NCBI RefSeq assembly: GCF_006716565.1
Contig: NZ_VFPG01000001.1
Span: forward strand, 1,364,001 to 1,428,000
Direction of reading: 5' to 3'
From: Nocardia bhagyanarayanae
GTDB taxonomy: Bacteria > Actinomycetota > Actinomycetes > Mycobacteriales > Mycobacteriaceae
Length of the DNA: 64,000 bases
A model generated the notes under the pieces. The model worked only from the letters and a program-made list of their open reading frames with translations. It was not told the origin of the DNA and did no database searches. Shown here piece by piece: positions 58,125-64,000 of the stretch (positions are counted from its first letter, which is position 1; every line of letters starts with the position of its first letter). Position numbers and translations under genes: made by a program.

Positions 58125-59477
58125 ATGGCAATCGAGTGCTCGAGCGTTGTCGCCGCGCCCCGATCCGAGGTCTTCGCCTGGTACGCGCGTCCCGGCGCGT
58201 TCACCAGGCTCGCGCCACCGTGGCATCCGGTCTCCCCACTCGCCGAGGCCGAGTCGCTGGCCGATGGACGCGCCGTGCTCGGCTTGCCTGGCGGATTGCG
58301 CTGGGTGGCGCAGCACGATCCCGCCGGTTACCTGCCGCCGCAACGTTTCGTCGACGCCGTCGCCACGAAGGGGATCGCCTCGCTGCCCGCCGCACGGCTG
58401 CTGCGCTGGCGGCACGTGCACGAATTCGAGGAGGTCGACGCCCGGCACACCCGGGTGATCGATCGGGTGCGGACGCCGATTCCCGAATTCGTGCTGCGCC
58501 CGATGTTCGACTACCGATACCGCCAGCTGGCCGACGACCTGCTGGCCCACCACCGCGCCGCCGAGCACGGCTTCGGCACGGCCACCATCGCGGTGACCGG
58601 CGCGTCCGGCCTGGTCGGCACCGCGCTGTGCGCCTTCCTGAGCACCGGCGGCCATCGCGTGCTGCGCCTGGTGCGGCATCCGGCCCGAACGCCCGGCGAA
58701 CGACGGTGGAATCCCGTCGATCCCGACCCCGCGCTGTTCGACGGCGTGGACGCGGTGGTGCACTTGGCGGGCGCGTCGATCGCCGGACGGTTCACCGAGA
58801 GCCACAAGCGGGCGATCATCGACAGCCGGACGAAACCGACGCGCAAGCTCGCCGAACTCGCCGCGCGATCCGGTCTTTCGACGTTCGTCAGTGCCTCCGC
58901 CATCGGCTACTACGGCTACGACCGCGGCGACGAGACGCTCACCGAGGAGGCAGACCGGGGCGACGGCTTTCTGGCCGAGGTCGTCGCGGACTGGGAGGCG
59001 GCGACCCGCCCCGCCGAGAAGGCCGGTGTGCGGACGGTCCGTATCCGCACCGGCATCGTGCAGTCCCCGCGCGGCGGCACACTGCGGCTGCTGCGCCCGC
59101 TGTTCACCGCGGGCCTCGGCGGACGGATCGGCGACGGCAGCCAATGGCTGTCCTGGATCGCCCTCGACGATCTGGTCGACATCTACCACCGCGCGCTGTG
59201 GGACGAATCTCTCGCGGGAGCGATCAACGCCGTCGCGCCGTTCCCGGTCCACAACAGCGAATACACCGAGGTGCTGGCCCGGGTTCTGCACCGCCCCGCT
59301 CTCCTCCCGGTGCCCGACTTCGGCCCGGCACTGCTGCTCGGCAAGCAGGGCGCACGCGAACTCGCCGCCGCCGATCAGCGCGTGCTGCCGACCCGGCTGG
59401 TCGCGGCGGGGCACGCGTTCCGGACTCCCGGCCTCGACGAGGCGCTGCGTCATCTGCTCGGTCGAACGAGGCACTGA
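58125..59477 (+). CDS. TIGR01777 family NAD-dependent epimerase with SRPBCC N-terminus
   Basis: A 450-residue fusion: an SRPBCC domain (1-145, ECSSVVAAPRSEVFAWYARP) and a Rossmann domain (VTGASGLVGTALCAFLSTGG, VVHLAGASIAGRFTESHKRA, SASAIGYYGYDRGDETLTEE). The family (YfcH-like) is often next to photolyase and LitR-type regulators; its substrate is not known. The ATG lies six bases after TACAGT (58113-58118), so it is probably leaderless. Confidence 0.88.
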   Translation: MAIECSSVVAAPRSEVFAWYARPGAFTRLAPPWHPVSPLAEAESLADGRAVLGLPGGLRWVAQHDPAGYLPPQRFVDAVATKGIASLPAARLLRWRHVHEFEEVDARHTRVIDRVRTPIPEFVLRPMFDYRYRQLADDLLAHHRAAEHGFGTATIAVTGASGLVGTALCAFLSTGGHRVLRLVRHPARTPGERRWNPVDPDPALFDGVDAVVHLAGASIAGRFTESHKRAIIDSRTKPTRKLAELAARSGLSTFVSASAIGYYGYDRGDETLTEEADRGDGFLAEVVADWEAATRPAEKAGVRTVRIRTGIVQSPRGGTLRLLRPLFTAGLGGRIGDGSQWLSWIALDDLVDIYHRALWDESLAGAINAVAPFPVHNSEYTEVLARVLHRPALLPVPDFGPALLLGKQGARELAAADQRVLPTRLVAAGHAFRTPGLDEALRHLLGRTRH

Positions 59478-59583
59478 CCGCGCATCCCCCGCCGGGACAT
59501 CTCGTCGGGCAGCCACAGACGGACTGTCCGGCACTGCGGTACCTGCGAGACAGCCGTCGAGAGAAGCCGCGCGCCAGGAGGTC

Positions 59584-60459
59584 TCAGCGCAGCCGATCGA
59601 CCGCCTCGGTCAGAGTGTCGACCCGCACCGCGGCGTCCGGAAGGATCACGTCGTCCCAGCCGGGACCGCCGAGGAAGACTCGAGCCCCCGCCGCGAGGCA
59701 CGCGCGAACGGCCGATGTCAGCGCTGTGGATTCGCGCTGCGACCAGAGCAGCACCGCCGCCGGATCAGCCTGCCTGGCAAGCGCGTCCACCAACGCCGCG
59801 GTCGGAACGTCGGGGCCGAGCATCCGCGCGCCGACACCGTGTTCGGCAAGCGCGGCCCGCAGCACGTCGAGCGGCAGCGAATGGGTTTCACCGCTGGTGC
59901 AGGCCAGCACGGTGCCCGCGGGCCCCGCGGGCGGATTCGTTCGTTGCATGACGGCCGCGACGCACCATGAGAGCAGGTGTTCGACATCGATGCACCCCTC
60001 ACCGCTGCCCTGCCGCGCGACGATCTCGGCAAAAGCGGGGCGGCACAGACCTTCCCAGGTGTCGACGACACCGTAGGCGCGAACGTGCGATTCCACGAGG
60101 GCGGTGACCGTGCCGGTCTCCAGCGCGAACGCGGCGGCGAGCAGCGTGGTCCGATCGCCGCGTGCCAGCGCGGGCCCGCGGGCGGCCGCGGCGGCGCCCG
60201 CCGGGCTCGCGCCACCGCGGATCAGTTCGAGCATCCGTTCCAGCAGTGCGATGTCGGACTCGGTGTAGAGGCGGTGGCGGCCGGGCCGATCCTGCGCGGG
60301 CCCGATCTCGTAGCGGCGATTCCAGCTGCGCAGGGTCGCCGTCGGGATGCCGAGACGCTCGGCCACCGCGCGCACCGTGTATCCGGCTGCGTCGGGAGCG
60401 GAGGCGGAACCGGCGGGCATCGTCTCATTCTGCCCGGTCGTGGTCGTCCAGTTCCGCAT
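59584..60459 (-). CDS. MerR family regulator with B12-binding domain (LitR/CarH-like)
   Basis: A 291-residue regulator. The MerR HTH is YTVRAVAERLGIPTATLRSW and RRYEIGP (about 27-75). A helical bundle follows (about 100-175) and a Rossmann-like B12 domain, with GETHSLPLDVLRAALAEHGV giving the Glu-x-His (E191, H193) of the cobalamin lower ligand. The VEH at 159-161 matches the Glu-His of the W-x9-EH motif, but the Trp position is Gln (Q150). LitR/CarH proteins repress DNA in the dark with adenosylcobalamin and release it in light. Its neighbours, a photolyase and a lipocalin, fit that role. ATG 60420 is a second possible start. Confidence 0.85.
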   Translation of the reverse strand: MRNWTTTTGQNETMPAGSASAPDAAGYTVRAVAERLGIPTATLRSWNRRYEIGPAQDRPGRHRLYTESDIALLERMLELIRGGASPAGAAAAARGPALARGDRTTLLAAAFALETGTVTALVESHVRAYGVVDTWEGLCRPAFAEIVARQGSGEGCIDVEHLLSWCVAAVMQRTNPPAGPAGTVLACTSGETHSLPLDVLRAALAEHGVGARMLGPDVPTAALVDALARQADPAAVLLWSQRESTALTSAVRACLAAGARVFLGGPGWDDVILPDAAVRVDTLTEAVDRLR

Positions 60460-60492
60460 GGACGCCCGGATACAGGTCGCGCCCGTAGAAAA

Positions 60493-60525
60493 ATACGCAT
60501 CGTTTATGCATCGTTAACTGATACC
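60493..60525. promoter_or_regulatory. Three 11-bp direct repeats, probable LitR/CarH operator
   Basis: ATACGCATCGT (60493), TTATGCATCGT (60504) and TAACTGATACC (60515) are consecutive 11-bp units; the first two share 9 of 11 bases. They lie between the regulator (minus) and lipocalin (plus) genes. TTAACG and TATTTT on the minus strand (16 bp apart) could be the regulator's own promoter and would be covered. CarH-type tetramers bind consecutive 11-bp direct repeats. Confidence 0.6.
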
Positions 60526-60556
60526 ATGGCAGAGTCGCCGACCCGAGGAGATCCCC

Positions 60557-61156
60557 ATGGACTCACGCCGAACAGCACGATGGTGTGCGCGTCTCGCGAC
60601 CGCTGTCGTCGCGGCGGCGGGCGTTGTCGCCGGAACGGCCACGGCCGCACCGCCCGCCCCGGTGCCCAGCTTGGAACTGGACCGCTACCTCGGCCAATGG
60701 CGCCAGCTCGCGGCGATCCCGCAGTTCTTCAACGTGGCCTGCGCACGGGACACCACTGCCGACTACGCGCTGGACGCGCGCGGGGACATCGCCGTGCACA
60801 ATCGCTGCATCACTTGGACCGGCGCGGTCAACGAGGTCCGCGGCACCGCACGAGTGAACGATCGAGCCACCGGCGCGCAGCTGCACGTCAGCTTTCCCGG
60901 CGTACTCACCCAGGATCAATTGGACGGCCCGACGAACTACATCGTCACCGCGCTCGGCCCGGACTATTCGTGGGCGCTCGTGACCAACCCGGACCGCACC
61001 GCGGGCTTCGTGCTGGCCCGCGACCCCGCGTTGGATCCACAGTCCTGGTCGGACGTGCGGGCGGCGATCGTCGCGGCGGGCCAAGACCCTTGCTTCTACC
61101 TCACCTCGCCGACGACCGGCGGGCTGTCAGCGATCGAGCCGCTGTGCACGACGTGA
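60557..61156 (+). CDS. Secreted lipocalin (Blc-like)
   Basis: A 199-residue protein with a signal peptide (ARLATAVVAAAGVVAGTATA, mature from APPAP). The lipocalin GxW motif is LDRYLGQWRQLAAIPQFF, followed by NRCITWTG, ARVNDRATGAQLHVSF and NYIVTALGPDYSWALV with the TDY/Arg region. Lipocalins bind lipids or hydrophobic ligands; Blc-like proteins often accompany LitR and photolyase genes. The ATG follows GAGGAG. Confidence 0.9.
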   Translation: MDSRRTARWCARLATAVVAAAGVVAGTATAAPPAPVPSLELDRYLGQWRQLAAIPQFFNVACARDTTADYALDARGDIAVHNRCITWTGAVNEVRGTARVNDRATGAQLHVSFPGVLTQDQLDGPTNYIVTALGPDYSWALVTNPDRTAGFVLARDPALDPQSWSDVRAAIVAAGQDPCFYLTSPTTGGLSAIEPLCTT

Positions 61157-61174
61157 TGTTCGACAGCGTGCGGA

Positions 61175-61244
61175 CCCCGCGAGGGTCGCGTTCGCGCCGG
61201 TACGGAAGAGCCGCCCGTGCCCGCGCGGCGCGACCCTCGTGGGG
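61175..61244 (+). repeat. Long inverted repeat between lipocalin and photolyase genes
   Basis: CCCCGCGAGGGTCGCG (61175-61190) pairs with CGCGACCCTCGTGGGG (61229-61244), 15 of 16 positions, across 38 bases. It could be a terminator or attenuator. Confidence 0.7.
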
Positions 61245-61292
61245 CCCGCGGCAGTCGCATCGCTCCGTGTCGCAGCCGCACGAGGCCGTCCG

Positions 61293-62606
61293 ATGACCAC
61301 CTCGGTAGCGCTGTTCACCCGCAACCTGCGGGTGCACGACAATCCGGTGCTCGCGGCGGCGAACCGGGCGGGCGACACGGTGGTGCCGCTGTTCGTCGTC
61401 GACCGCGACCTGGTGCCGGATCGCTGCCCGCCCAACCGCGCCCGCTTCCTCGCCGCCGCCCTCGCCGAACTCGACGACGAACTCCGTGCGATCGGCGGGC
61501 GACTCGTCCTGCGCCGCGGTGACGTGGTGGACGAGGTCGATCGCGTGGTCGCCGAAACCCGCGCCGCCAGCGTGCATCTCGCCGAGGACGTGAGCGGGTA
61601 CAGCCGGTCCCGCGCGCGAGGATTGCGAGAACGGCTGCGGGACCGAGACTGTCGCGTCGACGAGCACGCCGCCACAATCACCGCGGTGGACCCGGAGTTG
61701 CTCGTGCCGTCCACCGGTCGCGATCACTTCGCGGTCTTCACCCCCTACTTCCGGCGGTGGACGGAAGCGCACCGGCGCAAGCCCCTCGGCAAACCACGCG
61801 CCCTCACCCTGCCGCGAATATCGGGCGACCCGCTGCCGAAGCCCGGCGACCTGTGCTCGGGCGAACCCTCGCCTCGCTTGGCCGTGGGCGGCGAGACGAC
61901 AGGCCGGAAGCTGTTGCGCGACTGGCTGTCCGGTCCGCTGACCGACTACGCGCGGCTCGGCGACGATCTGGCCGCAGACGCCACCTCCCACTTCTCGCCC
62001 TACCTGCACTTCGGTTGTCTGTCCGCCGCCGAGGCGGTGCACCGGGTGGACATGTCGGCCGAAGGTGGTCGGGCCTTCGTCAGGCAATTGGCCTGGCGGG
62101 ACTTCCACCACCAGCACCTCGCCGCCCGGCCTGCGGCGGCCTGGCACGACTACCGCGCGCGGGACATCCGATGGCGCGACGATCCGCGTGCGGTCGACGC
62201 CTGGCGAGACGGGCGCACCGGATATCCGATCGTCGACGCGGGCATGCGCCAGCTGCGCGCCGAGGGCTGGATGCCCAACCGCGCCCGGCTGATCACGGCC
62301 AGTTTCCTCACCAAATCCCTTCGGGTGCATTGGCGCATCGGCGCGGCCCACTTCCTGCACTGGCTCGTCGACGCCGACCTCGCCAACAACCAGCTGAACT
62401 GGCAGTGGGTGGCGGGGACAGGCACCGACACCAGGCCGAACCGCGTGCTCAACCCACTGCGCCAAGCCAAGCGCTACGACCCGGAAGGCGATTACGTCCG
62501 GCGTTGGATACCCGAGCTCGCGCACCTGGAGGGGGCACGGATCCATCTGCCGTGGCGCGCGGACGTCGACTACCCCGCTCCGATCATCGATTGCGCCGGC
62601 ATGTGA
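61293..62606 (+). CDS. phrB: Deoxyribodipyrimidine photolyase
   Basis: A 437-residue flavoprotein. The N-terminal photolyase domain starts ALFTRNLRVHDNPVLAAANR. The FAD-binding C-terminal half has TSHFSPYLHFGCLSAAEAVH, RQLAWRDFHH, WRDGRTGYPIVDAGMRQL, GWMPNRARLI and NNQLNWQWVAGTGTDTRPNR, with the residues that hold FAD and the DNA lesion. It repairs cyclobutane pyrimidine dimers using blue light. The ATG 61293 is inside a longer open frame. Confidence 0.95.
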   Translation: MTTSVALFTRNLRVHDNPVLAAANRAGDTVVPLFVVDRDLVPDRCPPNRARFLAAALAELDDELRAIGGRLVLRRGDVVDEVDRVVAETRAASVHLAEDVSGYSRSRARGLRERLRDRDCRVDEHAATITAVDPELLVPSTGRDHFAVFTPYFRRWTEAHRRKPLGKPRALTLPRISGDPLPKPGDLCSGEPSPRLAVGGETTGRKLLRDWLSGPLTDYARLGDDLAADATSHFSPYLHFGCLSAAEAVHRVDMSAEGGRAFVRQLAWRDFHHQHLAARPAAAWHDYRARDIRWRDDPRAVDAWRDGRTGYPIVDAGMRQLRAEGWMPNRARLITASFLTKSLRVHWRIGAAHFLHWLVDADLANNQLNWQWVAGTGTDTRPNRVLNPLRQAKRYDPEGDYVRRWIPELAHLEGARIHLPWRADVDYPAPIIDCAGM

Positions 62607-62651
62607 GAGCACCGGGCTGCGCTTGTCGGTGCGGGTGATTACGTTGGCCGA

Positions 62652-63839
62652 GTGGACAATTCACGTACGCCAACGCCGAGCGAGTTCGCCGCGCTGGTGC
62701 GCCGCCGCCTCGACGACCTCGGCATCGATGGCGCGAAGTACCGACCCGAGGAGTTCTGCTTCGAACTGCCCGACGGCCTGGTCATCAATCTGCACAACAT
62801 CTTTCGCGATACCGACGGGCTGACGGCCGAGGACCGGTCGGAGCGCATCACGCGGTTCCTTTCGGCGTTGCGCGCCGACGAGGAACTTCCCGCGGACTGG
62901 GAAAGCGCGCGGCCCACACTGTTTCCGGTGCTGCGCCCGTCCACCTACGGCGGGCAGGGCATGCGCCCGCTCTCGCGCCCGGCCTTCCCCTTCGTCGATG
63001 AGCTGATCGCGATCGATATGCCCGACAAGCGCGTCCTGGTCACTACCGATCACGTGGCGGGTTGGGGCGTAACGATTTTCGAGGTGTTCGAAGCAGCGCG
63101 CGAAAACCTCGCCGCGAAACCGCCTTCGATTTCCCTGTCGGATGACGGGTACACGCGCATCGTCGACACCGGCGACTTCTACGCGACCTCCTGGCCCTTG
63201 CTCCCCGGCTGGCTCGCCTCGCTCGCCGAAGAGGGCAGGCGTGCGGTCGCCTTCATCCCCGAAGACGACGCCCTCATCCTCACGCTGGACGAGCCCGAAC
63301 TTCTCGAGCAGCTCTTCGACGCCGTGGAGGACCAGTACATCAACGCGGTGCGCCGCCTCTCGCCGCAGGCCTACACCACCGACGAGCGGGGCGTCGTAGT
63401 CCCGTTCGATCTGGCGGGCCCGCATCCGCAGCTGCACGCCGCTCACCGGGCGCGCTGCGGTCTGGCCACCACCGAGTACCAGGCCCAGCAAGAGGAGCTC
63501 ATCGAGGCGCTGGACGACGAAGACGGCTTCGCGCCCTACGGCATCGACTTCGCCTACCCCTCCCAGCTGAACTTCGCCAGCGGTGACGACGGCTTCTTCA
63601 CCATCGCCCCATGGGCCGAGGAGATCGAGACCCTGCTGCCCGAAGCCGACTACATCGACCTCTGCCTGACCGACGAGAACGACGAGATCATCGAAACCCT
63701 GGCGATCCCCTTCGCCACCCTCGCGGCCCACACCGATCTCGTCCCGGTCCCCAGCCTGTCGCCACCCCGCTACCTGGCCAAGAACTGGCCGGACGCCACC
63801 ACCCTCACCCGCCTGCGCGCCGCCGCCGTCGACCTCTAG
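62652..63839 (+). CDS. DUF1444-like protein
   Basis: A 395-residue acidic soluble protein. EFCFELPDGLVINLHNIF near the start, LFPVLRPSTYGG, and RRAVAFIPEDDALILTLDEP are similar to DUF1444 (YtpQ). The C-terminal half (ATTEYQAQQEELIEALDDED onward) is not recognised. The GTG start lies six bases after TACGTT (62640-62645). Function unknown. Confidence 0.68.
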   Translation: MDNSRTPTPSEFAALVRRRLDDLGIDGAKYRPEEFCFELPDGLVINLHNIFRDTDGLTAEDRSERITRFLSALRADEELPADWESARPTLFPVLRPSTYGGQGMRPLSRPAFPFVDELIAIDMPDKRVLVTTDHVAGWGVTIFEVFEAARENLAAKPPSISLSDDGYTRIVDTGDFYATSWPLLPGWLASLAEEGRRAVAFIPEDDALILTLDEPELLEQLFDAVEDQYINAVRRLSPQAYTTDERGVVVPFDLAGPHPQLHAAHRARCGLATTEYQAQQEELIEALDDEDGFAPYGIDFAYPSQLNFASGDDGFFTIAPWAEEIETLLPEADYIDLCLTDENDEIIETLAIPFATLAAHTDLVPVPSLSPPRYLAKNWPDATTLTRLRAAAVDL

Positions 63840-63854
63840 CCCGGAAACGAGAAT

Positions 63855-63883
63855 CGGCGCGTGCTCAGATCGAGCACGCGCCG
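63855..63883. terminator. Hairpin terminator, 12-bp stem
   Basis: CGGCGCGTGCTC (63855-63866) pairs perfectly with GAGCACGCGCCG (63872-63883) across 5 bases, between the DUF1444-like gene and the converging tRNA-Ala. Confidence 0.85.
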
Positions 63884-63891
63884 GTTACGAG

Positions 63892-63964
63892 TGGAGCCTA
63901 GGGGAATCGAACCCCTAACCCCTGCCTTGCAAAGGCAGTGCTCTGCCAATTGAGCTAAGGCCCC
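63892..63964 (-). tRNA. tRNA-Ala (anticodon TGC)
   Basis: On the minus strand, 73 nt: acceptor GGGGCCT with AGGCTCC, including the G3:U70 pair that marks tRNA-Ala; anticodon arm CTGCCTTTGCAAGGCAG with TGC; T arm GGGTTCGATTCCC. No CCA is encoded. Confidence 0.96.
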
Positions 63965-64000
63965 GAGTCCCCGAGGGTGGAATGAGTTTCAGCGGGTGGT

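Overview
The window is a contiguous piece of a high-GC actinobacterial chromosome, most likely Nocardia or a close mycolic-acid-containing relative. This rests on four things: the pknB-pknA-pbpA-rodA-pstP-fhaB-fhaA cluster with its flanking tRNA-Leu, crgA, pabA, ppiA and PH-domain gene in the arrangement known from mycobacteria; a mycobacterial-type LysX; a secreted cutinase-like protein; and many promoters of the form TAnnnT-N6-8-start codon, typical of leaderless actinobacterial genes. I see no insertion sequence, prophage or CRISPR array. Coding density is high and almost all large opposite-strand ORFs are high-GC shadows.

Layout. 0-2.7 kb: end of a CopD-domain membrane protein, an SRPBCC protein, two tandem DUF5313 proteins, an RraA-like protein and an S4 RNA-binding protein. 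2.85-6.2 kb: lysX (lysyl-phosphatidylglycerol synthesis fused to lysyl-tRNA synthetase). 6.2-10.2 kb: a small Pro/Tyr-rich membrane protein, a Uma2-type protein, a histidine phosphatase, a duplicated pair of small secreted proteins with duplicated hairpin-containing leaders, and a cutinase-like protein. 10.5-16.6 kb: gltD and gltB, preceded by a GlnR-like operator and a 1.2-kb non-coding region rich in hairpins. 17.9-23.7 kb: a DUF4407 protein, a membrane adenylate cyclase, and a TetR/MFS efflux pair with two operators. 23.8-30.0 kb: a MoxR-DUF58 type cluster (membrane protein, apparent DUF4129/DUF4350 fusion, MoxR ATPase, DUF58, RDD, SpoIIM). 30.8-33.7 kb: an MMPL transporter divergent from its presumed TetR regulator. 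33.7-36.2 kb: a cluster of DnaA boxes, a secreted beta-propeller-like protein and an SDR oxidoreductase.

36.7-47.0 kb is the cell-growth signalling locus: tRNA-Leu(CAG), fhaA, and the operon fhaB-pstP-rodA-pbpA-pknA-pknB, whose genes overlap or nearly abut. Kinases (PknA/B), phosphatase (PstP), phosphothreonine readers (FhaA/B) and peptidoglycan polymerase/transpeptidase (RodA/PbpA) together couple cell-wall sensing to elongation. A CBS protein and a split RibD-like deaminase/reductase pair lie between pknB and pabA. crgA, a PH-domain protein, a rhomboid protease and ppiA follow (49.7-52.0 kb).

52.4-64 kb: a DrrAB-type ABC exporter; a 6C small RNA with two C-rich hairpin loops; a short acyl-CoA dehydrogenase-like protein; an HxlR regulator divergent from a PNPOx-fold protein; a DUF1275 protein; then a locus that looks light-responsive: a TIGR01777 epimerase, a MerR regulator with a B12-binding domain (LitR/CarH type), a lipocalin and a DNA photolyase, with three 11-bp direct repeats between the regulator and the lipocalin. 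The window closes with a DUF1444-like protein and tRNA-Ala(TGC).
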